DNA of 44,029 nucleotides from Rhodospirillaceae bacterium (GTDB taxonomy: Bacteria > Pseudomonadota > Alphaproteobacteria > Rhodospirillales > JABHCV01): NCBI GenBank assembly GCA_018671895.1, contig JABHGV010000016.1:1-44029 (forward strand), in the 5' to 3' direction. Made by a program: the position numbers and the translations under genes. The notes beneath the pieces are model-generated. The model saw only the letters and a list, made by a program, of their open reading frames with translations. It was not told the origin of the DNA and searched no databases. This document shows, piece after piece, positions 34,337 to 43,283 of this stretch; positions within the stretch are counted from its first letter, which is position 1; each line of letters starts with the position of its first letter.

Positions 34337-36337
34337 GGATTCGACTAGTCCGGCAATGTCTTCCATGATCAGACCAAGATCAAAATCCTTCGGCGTGTAA
34401 ACCCGGGCGACCCCCTCGTTCATCAGCGCTTCGGCATCGTCATCGGGAATGATGCCGCCGACGATCAACGGCACATCGCTAAGGCCGGCTTCATCCATGC
34501 GCCGGGAAACATCGCCGATCAGCGCGCTATGGGAACCCGACAAAATTGACAGGCCGACAATATGCACCCCTTCCTGAACGGCGGCGGTGACGATTTGTTC
34601 CGGGGTCAGGCGAATGCCTTCATAGACAACATCGATACCGGCATCGCGCGCCCGGACAGCAATTTGTTCGGCACCGCTGGAATGACCATCCAGTCCGGGT
34701 TTGCCGATCAACATGCGGACACGGCGGCCAAGCTTATTGGACACCGCATCGATCCGCTTGCGGGCGGCATCATCATTATCAGCCGCCTCTGGCGTGCCCG
34801 ATATGCCGGTTGGCGCACGATATTCGCCGAACACACCGCGCAGGGCTTCGGCCCATTCGCCGGTTGTCACCCCGGCCTTGGCGCATGCAATGGACGGTTC
34901 CATAATATTGTCACCATTGCGCGCCGCGGTTTCCAGATCGGCCAGCGCCGCCTCGACTCCGGCATCATCTCTGGCTTCGCGCCATTGTTGCAGGCGCTTA
35001 ATTTGTTCCGCTTCGGCCTTGGCATCCAGTTTCAGGAAACTGCCGTCGCCTGTGGTCAACGGCGAGGCTTCAGCCTCGGTAAAGCAATTGACGCCGACGA
35101 CCTTGCGCTCACCGCTTTCAATTGCCGCCAACCGTCGGGCGTTTGATCCGACCAGTGCACTTTTCATATAACCGTTTTCGACCGCCGCCACCGCGCCGCC
35201 CATTTCGGCGATGCGCTTCATTTCTCCGGACGCTTCAAGCTTCAGCGCCTCAACAGTCTGGGTAATGACCTCGGACCCTTCCAGGATGTCGCCAAATTCC
35301 AGCAAATCCGTTTCATAGGCGACAATTTGTTGCAAACGAAGCGACCATTGCTGATCGCATGGGCGCGGCAGTCCCAGGGCCTCGTTCCACGCTGGTAACT
35401 GCACAGCGCGCGCACGACTGTTTTTCGACAGCACCACCGGCAACATTTCCAGCAGAATCCGATAGACGTTGTTTTCCGGCTGTTGTTCGGTCAGACCGAG
35501 AGAGTTGACCTGCACGCCATAACGAAAACGCCGCATTTTCTCATCGGTTACCCCGTACCGGTTCAAGGTGATGTAATCCCACAATTCGGCAAAGGCGCGC
35601 ATCTTCGATAGTTCAGTAACCAGCCGAATACCGGAATTGACGAAAAAGCTGAGCCGCCCGACGACCGTCGGGAAATCTGCTTCGGCGACCTGACCTGAAT
35701 CCCTGACAGCATCCAGCACGGCAATGGCCGTCGCCATGGCAAATGACAGTTCTTGTTGGGGCGTCGCACCGGCTTCTTGTAAGTGGTACGAACAGACATT
35801 GATCGGATTGAATTTCGGCATTTCACTGCACGCGAAGGCAACCACATCGGCGGTGAGCTTCATCGACGGCACGGGTGCAAAAATATGAGTACCGCGCGAC
35901 AGGTATTCCTTGATGATGTCGTTTTGCACCGTGCCTGACAGGGCTTCGCGCTTAACCCCTTGTCTGTCAGCCAGCGCCACATACAGCGCCAGCAGCCATG
36001 CCGCCGGGGCATTGATGGTCATCGACGTGTTCATCTTGTCCAACGGCAATCCGTCGAACAGGGTTTCCATATCGCCGATATGACTGATCGGAACGCCGAC
36101 CTTGCCGACCTCGCCACGGGCCAGTGGATGATCAGAGTCATAGCCGGTCTGGGTCGGCAAATCGAAGGCAATGGACAGGCCGGTCTGGCCACGTTCCAGG
36201 TTCGTGCGGAACAACTGGTTCGAGGCTTGGGCCGATGAATGGCCGGAATAGGTCCGAAACAGCCAGGGTCTATCCTTCGGTTGATCTTGCCCGTTTTCCG
36301 GCTTAGTCATTGTTGCGCCTGCTAATTTATCAGCCAT
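34325..36337 (-). CDS. ecm: Ethylmalonyl-CoA mutase (MeaA-type, B12-dependent)
   Basis: Converts (2R)-ethylmalonyl-CoA to (2S)-methylsuccinyl-CoA in the ethylmalonyl-CoA pathway. A 670-residue single-chain mutase: the barrel starts KDRPWLFRTYSGHSSAQASN, FDLPTQTGYDSDHPLARGE and GKVGVPISHIGDME follow, and the C-terminal B12 domain has the cobalt-ligand motif DGHSSG (in GKPGLDGHSSGAEQIAVRAR) and IVGLSILSGSH. RTYSGHSSA and the length match Ecm/MeaA better than methylmalonyl-CoA mutase. GGAAGGG precedes ATG 36337. Divergent from ccr across 161 bases, which strengthens the call. Confidence 0.93.
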   Translation of the reverse strand: MADKLAGATMTKPENGQDQPKDRPWLFRTYSGHSSAQASNQLFRTNLERGQTGLSIAFDLPTQTGYDSDHPLARGEVGKVGVPISHIGDMETLFDGLPLDKMNTSMTINAPAAWLLALYVALADRQGVKREALSGTVQNDIIKEYLSRGTHIFAPVPSMKLTADVVAFACSEMPKFNPINVCSYHLQEAGATPQQELSFAMATAIAVLDAVRDSGQVAEADFPTVVGRLSFFVNSGIRLVTELSKMRAFAELWDYITLNRYGVTDEKMRRFRYGVQVNSLGLTEQQPENNVYRILLEMLPVVLSKNSRARAVQLPAWNEALGLPRPCDQQWSLRLQQIVAYETDLLEFGDILEGSEVITQTVEALKLEASGEMKRIAEMGGAVAAVENGYMKSALVGSNARRLAAIESGERKVVGVNCFTEAEASPLTTGDGSFLKLDAKAEAEQIKRLQQWREARDDAGVEAALADLETAARNGDNIMEPSIACAKAGVTTGEWAEALRGVFGEYRAPTGISGTPEAADNDDAARKRIDAVSNKLGRRVRMLIGKPGLDGHSSGAEQIAVRARDAGIDVVYEGIRLTPEQIVTAAVQEGVHIVGLSILSGSHSALIGDVSRRMDEAGLSDVPLIVGGIIPDDDAEALMNEGVARVYTPKDFDLGLIMEDIAGLVESSAL

Positions 36338-36425
36338 TTACAAGCCCTTCCGGCTATCCGCTATTTATATAATACATTGTTAATATACATAAAATTCAAG
36401 CGTCACGGAAAATCCTAGCAAATTG

Positions 36426-36434
36426 TGCATTGCA
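36426..36434. promoter_or_regulatory. TGCA-N-TGCA palindrome in the ecm/ccr intergenic region, putative PhaR site
   Basis: TGCATTGCA is identical to the 9-mer at 7506-7514 between phaR and the phaE-like gene and has the same form as TGCAGTGCA before phaA. It lies 65 bases upstream of the ccr ATG and about 90 from that of ecm. PhaR control of ccr is inferred from this match only. Confidence 0.5.
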
Positions 36435-36498
36435 ATAAAAGTCCTGAGAGTCTATTCAGAAAACATGCATCGAATGGGTTAGCCAAGGAGTATTTTAA

Positions 36499-37779
36499 AT
36501 GAGCGACGCCGCCGAAGCCATCGACGAACTGCCGGCCCAGCCGGTCAAGGACCTTTACGAGATCGGCGAGATCCCGCCTCTCGGCCATGTTCCCAAAAAT
36601 ATGTACGCCTGGGCGATCCGTCGCGAACGCCACGGCGAGCCCGACACGGCCATGCAGGTCGAGGTCGTAGAGACCCCGGTCCTCGATAGCCACGATGTGC
36701 TGGTCATGGTGATGGCGGCTGGCGTCAACTACAACGGCGTCTGGGCGGCACTCGGCAAGCCGATATCCGTGTTCGACGTTCATGATTCCGATTATCACAT
36801 TGCCGGGTCCGATGCGTCAGGCATCGTCTGGGCCGTCGGCTCGAAGGTCAAACGCTATAAAGTCGGCGATGAAGTCGTCGTTCATTGCAATCAAGATGAT
36901 GGCGACGACGAGGAATGCAACGGCGGCGACCCGATGTTTTCGACCTCGCAGCGCATCTGGGGCTATGAAACACCGGACGGATCGTTCGCCCAGTTTACCC
37001 GCGTGCAGGCCCAACAGGTGATGCCGCGCCCGCGCCACCTGACCTGGGAAGAAAGCGCGTGTTACACCCTGACGCTGGCAACCGCCTATCGCATGCTGTT
37101 CGGCCATCGCCCGCACATCCTGCGTCCCGGCCATAACGTATTGGTCTGGGGTGCATCGGGCGGATTGGGCTCGATGGCGGTGCAACTGATCGCCACTGCC
37201 GGGGCCAACGCCATCGGCGTTATTTCTGACGAAAGCAAACGCGACTTCGTTATGGACCTGGGCGCCAAGGGTGTCATCAACCGCAAGGACTTCGATTGCT
37301 GGGGACAGTTGCCGGAAGTCAACGGCGAGGGCTTTGGCGATTACATGAAGGAAACCCGAAAATTCGGCAAGGCGATCTGGGAGATCACCGGCAAGGGCAT
37401 TGATGTCGATTTCGTCTTCGAACATCCGGGCGAGGCAACCTTCCCGGTTTCGTGCAATGTCGTGAAGCGCGGCGGCATGGTCGTGTTCTGTGCCGGCACC
37501 ACCGGATTCAACCTGACAATGGACGCCCGTTTCGTATGGATGCGCCAAAAACGTATTCAGGGCAGCCACTTTGCCAACCTGAAACAGGCGGCCCAAGCCA
37601 ACCAACTGGTCATCGAGCGACGCATTGATCCGTGCATGTCGGAAATGTTCGCCTGGGACGACATCCCCGAGTCGCACATGAAAATGATGAATAACAAACA
37701 TAAACCGGGCAATATGGCAGTGCTGGTACAGGCCAAACGCCCCGGCCTGCGTACCCTGGAAGAATGCATCGAAGGGTAA
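36499..37779 (+). CDS. ccr: Crotonyl-CoA carboxylase/reductase
   Basis: The key enzyme of the ethylmalonyl-CoA pathway: reductive carboxylation of crotonyl-CoA to (2S)-ethylmalonyl-CoA with NADPH and CO2. It is a 426-residue medium-chain dehydrogenase/reductase, with cofactor loop VLVWGASGGLGSMAVQL. NYNGVWAALGKPISVFD, HIAGSDASGIVWAVG, RHLTWEESACYTLTLATAYRM (in part) and FVFEHPGEATFPVS are Ccr-specific. AAGGAG precedes the ATG. It is followed after 4 bases by mcd and is divergent from ecm. Confidence 0.97.
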   Translation: MSDAAEAIDELPAQPVKDLYEIGEIPPLGHVPKNMYAWAIRRERHGEPDTAMQVEVVETPVLDSHDVLVMVMAAGVNYNGVWAALGKPISVFDVHDSDYHIAGSDASGIVWAVGSKVKRYKVGDEVVVHCNQDDGDDEECNGGDPMFSTSQRIWGYETPDGSFAQFTRVQAQQVMPRPRHLTWEESACYTLTLATAYRMLFGHRPHILRPGHNVLVWGASGGLGSMAVQLIATAGANAIGVISDESKRDFVMDLGAKGVINRKDFDCWGQLPEVNGEGFGDYMKETRKFGKAIWEITGKGIDVDFVFEHPGEATFPVSCNVVKRGGMVVFCAGTTGFNLTMDARFVWMRQKRIQGSHFANLKQAAQANQLVIERRIDPCMSEMFAWDDIPESHMKMMNNKHKPGNMAVLVQAKRPGLRTLEECIEG

Positions 37780-37783
37780 ACCC

Positions 37784-39433
37784 ATGACCATCACCGACCC
37801 GATCACCGTTTGTCGCGATGCCCTTGGTTCCGCCGAGGTGCTGCTCGGAAAAATCAGAGACGCCGTCGGCAACAAGGTGATGCGGGATGGCCGTGTCGAT
37901 TCCGCCCTGATTGAGGCCGAACAATTTGCCGCCCACGGACTGTCCTGGGCGGCAACCTACGTCGAGGCGTTGCGTCAAACCCTCAGTTGGGCCGAACGGC
38001 TGGACGGGGAAGGCAACCTGAACGAGCTGGAAAGCCTGATCCTGCAAATCGCCTTTGGCGAATATCTGGCGCAATTGTCCGGCGGCATCGCCATCAGCCA
38101 GGTCGAGGTCGTGCGCCCCAACCACATGGGCGTCGATGACAGCGATGTCGAAACCTATATGAGCCCGGCCGTACGCACCCTTATATCGAACGGCAACACC
38201 AACGACGCCCGGATGGCGCTGGCAGGCCACATCCGCGACGGCATGAACTTCGGCAACCGGGGACTCAACGACGAAATGCTGGACATGATCACCGATCAAT
38301 TCCGCCGCTTCGTCGACGAACAGATTACGCCCCATGCCCACGAATGGCATCTGGCCGATCAGTTGATCCCGATGGAAGTCATCGAACAGATGGCCGAACT
38401 GGGCGTATTCGGGCTGACCGTGCCGGAAGAATTCGGCGGCCTTGGTATGGGCAAAACCGCCATGTGCGTGGTCACAGAGGAACTGTCGCGCGGCTATATC
38501 GGCGTCGGCTCGCTGGGCACGCGTTCGGAAATCGCCGCCGAACTGATCCGGCTGGGTGGCACCGACGAGCAAAAGGCTCATTATTTGCCGAAGATTGCGT
38601 CCGGCGAGATTCTGCCGACCGCCGTGTTTACCGAACCCAATACCGGATCCGATCTGGCCAGCCTGAAAACCCGCGCGGTCAAGGACGGCGATACCTATAA
38701 GGTCACCGGCAACAAGACATGGATTACCCATGCGGCACGGTCCGACCTGATGACCCTCCTTGTTCGTACAAACCCGGACGAGCCCGGCTACAAGGGGCTT
38801 TCCATGCTATTGGCGGAAAAACCGCGCGGCACCGATGACAACCCGTTCCCGGCCGATGGCATGGATGGCGGCGAGATCGAGGTGCTGGGCTATCGCGGCA
38901 TGAAGGAATACGAGCTCGCCTTCGATGATTTCGAAGTCCCCGCCACGTCGTTGCTGGGGCCCGAAGAAGGTCAGGGTTTCAAACAATTGATGGCGACGTT
39001 CGAAGCGGCGCGCGTACAAACCGCGGCGCGGTCCGTCGGTGTCGCCCAGAACGCCATGGAACTGGGCCTGAACTATGCCAACGACCGACTGCAATTCGGC
39101 AAGGCGATCTATGAATTCCCGCGGGTCGCCGGAAAACTGGCGTGGATGGCGGTCGAAACCATGGTGGCGAGACAACTGGCTCACTTTGCCGGGCGCGAAA
39201 AGGATTCCGAGCGACGCTGTGATATCGAGGCCGGTATGTCGAAACTGCTGGCCGCCCGCGTCGCCTGGTCGAACGCCGATAACGCCCTGCAAATTCATGG
39301 CGGCAACGGCTATGCCCTGGAATATCCAATCTCGCGCGTGCTCTGCGATGCCCGCATTCTCAATATATTTGAGGGCGCGGCGGAAATTCAGGCGCACGTG
39401 ATTGCACGAGGCCTGCTGACAGGCCGGAATTGA
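37784..39433 (+). CDS. mcd: (2S)-Methylsuccinyl-CoA dehydrogenase
   Basis: Oxidises methylsuccinyl-CoA to mesaconyl-CoA, passing electrons to ETF. At 549 residues it has a ~150-residue N-terminal helical extension before the acyl-CoA dehydrogenase fold, as known for Mcd. The core shows GVFGLTVPEEFGGLGMGK, LPTAVFTEPNTGSDLASLKT, TGNKTWITHAARSD, YELAFDDFEVPA and the C-terminal GGNGYALEYPISRVLCDARI with IFEGAAEIQ. Position between ccr and an adenosyltransferase gene, with etfBA downstream, supports Mcd rather than a generic dehydrogenase. Confidence 0.93.
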   Translation: MTITDPITVCRDALGSAEVLLGKIRDAVGNKVMRDGRVDSALIEAEQFAAHGLSWAATYVEALRQTLSWAERLDGEGNLNELESLILQIAFGEYLAQLSGGIAISQVEVVRPNHMGVDDSDVETYMSPAVRTLISNGNTNDARMALAGHIRDGMNFGNRGLNDEMLDMITDQFRRFVDEQITPHAHEWHLADQLIPMEVIEQMAELGVFGLTVPEEFGGLGMGKTAMCVVTEELSRGYIGVGSLGTRSEIAAELIRLGGTDEQKAHYLPKIASGEILPTAVFTEPNTGSDLASLKTRAVKDGDTYKVTGNKTWITHAARSDLMTLLVRTNPDEPGYKGLSMLLAEKPRGTDDNPFPADGMDGGEIEVLGYRGMKEYELAFDDFEVPATSLLGPEEGQGFKQLMATFEAARVQTAARSVGVAQNAMELGLNYANDRLQFGKAIYEFPRVAGKLAWMAVETMVARQLAHFAGREKDSERRCDIEAGMSKLLAARVAWSNADNALQIHGGNGYALEYPISRVLCDARILNIFEGAAEIQAHVIARGLLTGRN

Positions 39434-39450
39434 ACCTCTAGGGTCCAATA

Positions 39451-40008
39451 ATGGTCAAGCTAACCAAAATATATACCCGAGGCGGCGACGGCGGCGAGAC
39501 ATCGCTGGGCGATGGCGCGCGCGTCGCCAAACACGACCCCCGGGTCGCCGCCTATGGCGCCGTCGACGAAGCCAATGCCTGCGTTGGTATCGCACGCCTG
39601 TATGCCGACGGCGATGATGACGCCCTGCTGGCACGCATCCAGAACGATCTGTTCGATCTGGGGGCCGATTTGTGCCGCCCAGACGATGGCAAGAACGAGG
39701 CCTTGCGCATTACTCAATCACAAATCGACCGTCTGGAATCAGAAATCGACGCCCTGAACGCGCAACTGGCCCCGCTGACCTCGTTCGTGCTGCCCGGCGG
39801 CAGCAAGGCCGGAGCACACCTGCATCTGGCCCGAACGGTCGTCCGTCGCGCCGAACGCCTGATATCGGAATTGATGGCGGGCGGCAGCACCGTCAATCCA
39901 CTGGCCCTGAGTTACACCAATCGCCTGTCGGACCTGTTATTCCAGTTATCCCGTCATACCAACGGAACCGATGGCGATGTCCTGTGGAAACCCGGCGATA
40001 ACGCCTGA
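39451..40008 (+). CDS. PduO-type cob(I)alamin adenosyltransferase
   Basis: Transfers the adenosyl group of ATP to cob(I)alamin to make coenzyme B12. A 185-residue PduO-family protein: N-terminal KIYTRGGDGGETSLGDG (ATP loop), RVAAYGAVDEANACVG, FDLGADLCRP, FVLPGGSKAGAHLHLARTVV and RRAERLISEL, with NPLALSYTNRLSDLLFQLSR at the end. It starts 17 bases after mcd, so it is probably in the ccr-mcd operon, where it can charge Ecm with its cofactor; NrdJ also needs it. Confidence 0.94.
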   Translation: MVKLTKIYTRGGDGGETSLGDGARVAKHDPRVAAYGAVDEANACVGIARLYADGDDDALLARIQNDLFDLGADLCRPDDGKNEALRITQSQIDRLESEIDALNAQLAPLTSFVLPGGSKAGAHLHLARTVVRRAERLISELMAGGSTVNPLALSYTNRLSDLLFQLSRHTNGTDGDVLWKPGDNA

Positions 40009-40030
40009 CGCGTCTTGGTCCCCCACATCG

Positions 40031-40059
40031 TTGACAGGCCCTGAGATTGTCCTTATTGT
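40031..40059 (+). promoter_or_regulatory. Predicted sigma-70 promoter of etfB-etfA-hbd
   Basis: A perfect -35 TTGACA (40031-40036) and TATTGT (40054-40059) are 17 bases apart. Transcription would start near 40066, leaving a leader of about 57 bases before the etfB ATG at 40123. This suggests that etfBA can be transcribed apart from ccr-mcd. Confidence 0.65.
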
Positions 40060-40122
40060 GCAGGTGCGAAGAGAGTTTGTACGCTTGAATCTATTTTATA
40101 TTTCAGTGCACTAGCAGGTACC

Positions 40123-40872
40123 ATGAAAGTTCTAATCGCCGTTAAACGGGTCATTGATTACAACGTCAAAATCCGTGTCAAAGCAGATAATTCGGGCGTT
40201 GATGAAGCCAACGTCAAGATGTCGATGAACCCTTTCGACGAGATTGCCGTCGAGGAAGCCATCCGCCTGAAAGAGGCCGGAACGGCATCCGAACTGATCG
40301 TCGTTTCGTGCGGCGAGGCCCCGGCATCGGAAACCATTCGCACAGGTCTTGCTATGGGTGCCGACCGCGGTGTGCTGGTCGAAACCGACGCCGAATTGCA
40401 GCCCCTCGCCGTAGCCAAGTTGCTTAAAGCGGTGGCGGAGAAAGAAGGCGCCGAGATGATTGTGCTTGGCAAACAGGCCATCGACGACGACTTCAACCAG
40501 ACCGGCCAGATGCTGGCGGCGCTTTTGGGGTGGCCGCAGGGCACCTTTGCTTCGAAACTGGATATTAGCGAGGGCTCTGCCTCTGTGATGCGCGAAATCG
40601 ACGGCGGACTGGAAACGGTCAGCCTGAAACTTCCCTGTGTGGTGACCACCGACCTGCGTCTGAACGAACCACGCTATGCCTCGCTGCCCAACATCATGAA
40701 GGCGAAGAAAAAGCCTATCGACACCACGACGCCTGACGAACTGGGCGTTGATGTGACGCCGCGCCTCAGCACTCTGAAGGTCTCGGCCCCGGCTGAACGT
40801 CAGGCCGGGATTATCGTCGCTGATGTCGACGAACTGGTTAATAAACTCAAGAACGAAGCCAAGGTGATCTGA
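40123..40872 (+). CDS. etfB: Electron transfer flavoprotein, beta subunit
   Basis: Small subunit of ETF, which carries electrons from acyl-CoA dehydrogenases to ETF:ubiquinone oxidoreductase. A 249-residue protein with the ETF-beta signature region ([39 protein letters not shown]), AMP site [20 protein letters not shown] and the C-terminal recognition part with [11 protein letters not shown]. The next gene, etfA, starts immediately after the stop. The likely electron donor here is Mcd. Confidence 0.97.
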   Translation: MKVLIAVKRVIDYNVKIRVKADNSGVDEANVKMSMNPFDEIAVEEAIRLKEAGTASELIVVSCGEAPASETIRTGLAMGADRGVLVETDAELQPLAVAKLLKAVAEKEGAEMIVLGKQAIDDDFNQTGQMLAALLGWPQGTFASKLDISEGSASVMREIDGGLETVSLKLPCVVTTDLRLNEPRYASLPNIMKAKKKPIDTTTPDELGVDVTPRLSTLKVSAPAERQAGIIVADVDELVNKLKNEAKVI

Positions 40873-41805
40873 ATGGCTGTCCTGCTGCTTGCCGAACACG
40901 ATAATGCGACGCTGAAATCGGCGACGCTGAATGCCGTCACCGCCGCTTTGCAACTGGGCGAGGTCACAGTCCTGGTGGCCGGTGAAAACTGTGGCCCGGT
41001 CGCAGAGCAAGCGTCGAAGATTGCAGGCATTACCAAAGTACTAGTCAGCGACAGTCCGGCCCTTGGCCATGCACTGCCAGAGGCCATAGCACCGTTGCTG
41101 GTCGAGCTTGCCGCCAATTACAGCCATCTTGTCGCACCGGCGACGACGACAGCCAAGAACATCCTGCCGCGCGCCGCGGCGCTTGCCGATGTGGCGATGA
41201 TTTCAGATATCATTGCTGTGGACAGCGACGATACATTCCAGCGCCCGGTGTATGCCGGTAACGCCATCGCCACGGTTCAGTCATCTGACTCCTTAAAAAT
41301 CATCAGCGTCAGGACGACGGCGTTTGAAGCCGCCGCCACCGACGGGGCCGGTGTCGAGGTTGAGACACTGGATGGCGGAACCGCGCAGGACTTGAGCACC
41401 TTTGTCGGTGCCGAACTGACACAGTCGGAACGCCCCGAACTGACCAGCGCGCGCATCGTTATTTCAGGCGGACGCGGCATGCAGAGTGGCGACAATTTCC
41501 CGCTACTGGAAGATGTCGCCGACAAGCTGGGTGCGGCAATCGGTGCTTCGCGCGCCGCCGTCGATGCCGGTTTCGTTCCCAACGATTATCAGGTTGGCCA
41601 GACCGGTAAGGTCGTGGCCCCTGACCTGTACATCGCCGTCGGCATATCCGGCGCCATTCAGCATTTGGCCGGAATGAAAGACAGCAAGGTCATCGTCGCC
41701 ATCAACAAGGATTCAGAAGCCCCCATTTTCCAGGTCGCCGATTATGGCCTGGTCGCCGACCTGTTCGACGTACTTCCCGAAATGTCGGCTAAACTTAACA
41801 GCTAA
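40873..41805 (+). CDS. etfA: Electron transfer flavoprotein, alpha subunit
   Basis: FAD-binding large subunit of ETF, 310 residues. The N-terminal half (LAEHDNATLKSATLNAVTAA) pairs with EtfB; the C-terminal FAD domain has SGGRGMQSGDNF, GASRAAVDAGFVPNDYQVGQ, GKVVAPDLYIAVGISGAIQH, and NKDSEAPIFQVADYGLVAD. It directly abuts etfB with no spacer and is followed after 18 bases by hbd. Confidence 0.97.
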   Translation: MAVLLLAEHDNATLKSATLNAVTAALQLGEVTVLVAGENCGPVAEQASKIAGITKVLVSDSPALGHALPEAIAPLLVELAANYSHLVAPATTTAKNILPRAAALADVAMISDIIAVDSDDTFQRPVYAGNAIATVQSSDSLKIISVRTTAFEAAATDGAGVEVETLDGGTAQDLSTFVGAELTQSERPELTSARIVISGGRGMQSGDNFPLLEDVADKLGAAIGASRAAVDAGFVPNDYQVGQTGKVVAPDLYIAVGISGAIQHLAGMKDSKVIVAINKDSEAPIFQVADYGLVADLFDVLPEMSAKLNS

Positions 41806-41823
41806 AGAAATAAGGACAGCATC

Positions 41824-42705
41824 ATGTCATCGAACATCAATAAAATTGGCATCGTCGGAGCCGGTCAAATGGGCTGTGGCATCGCCCATGTCTGCGCCAT
41901 TGCCGGACACGAGGTCCAGTTGATGGACATTGAGCAAGATCGTCTTGATTCGGGCCTGCAAAGCATTGAAAAGAACATGGCCCGGCAGGTGAAGAAGGAA
42001 AAACTGAGCCAAGCCGATATGGACAAGGCCCTGAAACTGGTGTCTGCGGGCACCGGTTATGACGGGTTCAAGGACTGCGATCTGGTTATCGAGGCTGCGA
42101 CCGAGAACGAAGAACTGAAAAAGGAAATCGTTCGCGAACTGTGCAAGGTGATCCCGGAACACACCATTATCGCATCCAACACATCGTCCATTTCCATCAC
42201 CCGTTTGGCCGCCCAGTCGGACCGACCCAACAAGTTCGTCGGCATGCACTTTATGAACCCGGTGCCGCTGATGGAACTGGTCGAACTGATCCGCGGCATC
42301 GCGACGGATGAGGAAACCTATTCGGCGATCAGCGAACTGACCACGCAACTGGGCAAGAGCCCGGTCAATGCCGAGGATTTCCCGGCCTTTATCGTCAACC
42401 GTATTTTGCTGCCGATGATCAACGAAGCCGTCTATACGCTGTACGAAGGCGTCGGTTCGGTCGAAGCCATCGACAGCGCCATGAAGCTGGGCACCCACCA
42501 TCCCATGGGGCCGCTGGAACTGGCCGACTTCATCGGTCTGGATACCTGTCTGGCGGTGATGAACGTGCTGCACGAAGGTTTGGCCGACACCAAGTACCGG
42601 CCTTGCCCGCTGCTCGTTAAATATGTCGAGGCCGGATGGCTGGGCCGCAAGACGGGCCGTGGGTTCTATGATTATTCCGGCGACGAGCCGGTGCCGACAC
42701 GCTAG
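41824..42705 (+). CDS. hbd: 3-hydroxybutyryl-CoA dehydrogenase
   Basis: An NAD(P)-dependent (S)-3-hydroxyacyl-CoA dehydrogenase of 293 residues. Rossmann loop IGIVGAGQMGCGIAHVCA at the N-terminus; SNTSSISITRLA, KFVGMHFMNPVPLMELVELI with the catalytic His and the Glu/Asn pair, and NRILLPMINEAV and HHPMGPLELADFIGLD in the C-terminal helical domain. It may interconvert acetoacetyl-CoA and the (S)-isomer, complementing the (R)-specific PhaB. Last gene of etfB-etfA-hbd; convergent with the deaminase gene, 4 bases apart. Confidence 0.95.
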   Translation: MSSNINKIGIVGAGQMGCGIAHVCAIAGHEVQLMDIEQDRLDSGLQSIEKNMARQVKKEKLSQADMDKALKLVSAGTGYDGFKDCDLVIEAATENEELKKEIVRELCKVIPEHTIIASNTSSISITRLAAQSDRPNKFVGMHFMNPVPLMELVELIRGIATDEETYSAISELTTQLGKSPVNAEDFPAFIVNRILLPMINEAVYTLYEGVGSVEAIDSAMKLGTHHPMGPLELADFIGLDTCLAVMNVLHEGLADTKYRPCPLLVKYVEAGWLGRKTGRGFYDYSGDEPVPTR

Positions 42706-42709
42706 GCGC

Positions 42710-43177
42710 TCAGGCGTCCTCTTCTTCAACGACCTCAATAAGATCGAGCGGGATGTCGGCTTCGGCCAGCATTTCGCGGGTAATCTGGGCAGCTTCGGAC
42801 CAGCGTTCGGCGAAGTCGCCGCCCATGGACGCGGCATCGGCAACCACGCGATTGAGGCCGACCTGGATGATGGCACGTGCGCAATCGGCGCATGGCACAT
42901 GGGTGACGTACATGGTGCCGCCCTTCAACGCCACACCCATGCGCGCCGCGTTATAAATGGCATTGCGTTCGGCATGTTCGGTCCAGTCGTATTTCGACGG
43001 ACGGGCGTGGCGGTCTTCTTTCTCGTCGTCGATGAAACGGGGAAAGCCGTTATAGCCATAAGGGCCGGGCGTCCGGTCTTCGCCGACGATAACGGCCCCG
43101 ACCTGGGTCGAGCGGTCCTTCGACCATGTCGACACCTCGCGCGCCAGCTTCAGAAATCGAATGTCCCATTTACTCAT
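42710..43177 (-). CDS. dCMP/cytidine deaminase family protein (ComEB-like)
   Basis: A 155-residue zinc-dependent deaminase. The metal and catalytic residues are in TEHAERNAIYNAARMG (His and Glu) and VPCADCARAIIQVGLNRVV (two Cys). MSKWDIRFLKLAREVSTWSK and AVIVGEDRT at the start and the length match the dCMP deaminase group, which makes dUMP for thymidylate synthesis. Short CDD relatives of unknown substrate exist, so the exact base is not certain. It lies 3' of ccrM on the same strand. Confidence 0.88.
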   Translation of the reverse strand: MSKWDIRFLKLAREVSTWSKDRSTQVGAVIVGEDRTPGPYGYNGFPRFIDDEKEDRHARPSKYDWTEHAERNAIYNAARMGVALKGGTMYVTHVPCADCARAIIQVGLNRVVADAASMGGDFAERWSEAAQITREMLAEADIPLDLIEVVEEEDA

Positions 43178-43240
43178 GCGTTTGATTGAAGCCTCTTAAG
43201 GAAAATAAGTCAAAGACGGTCTCAGTCTCGCTCCGCCAAC

Positions 43241-43282
43241 CTTGTTTTGACTTCCAGAATCCTCGCCTCCGAAGGAGCGCCC
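43241..43282 (+). repeat. Dispersed hairpin repeat, copy E
   Basis: CTTGTTTTGACTTCCAG, then TCCTCG, then the stem CTCC-GAA-GGAG and GCGCCC. It is 37 of 42 identical to copy C on the minus strand. Where C has a G-C pair in the stem, E has T-A, a compensatory change. It ends just 3' of the ccrM stop codon. Confidence 0.75.
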
Positions 43283-43283
43283 A

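Noticed and set aside
36817-37875. Long minus-strand open frame across ccr
   Set aside because: Antisense shadow of ccr; composition of the translation (His/Gln/Arg-rich) is that of a shadow frame.
40100-40118. TGCA half-sites before etfB as a further PhaR site
   Set aside because: Only single TGCA words with wrong spacing (TGCACTAGCA, TGCAGGTGC) are present, not the TGCA-N-TGCA palindrome.
41827-42900. Minus-strand open frame opposite hbd
   Set aside because: Shadow of hbd and of the deaminase end; no domain or ribosome site.
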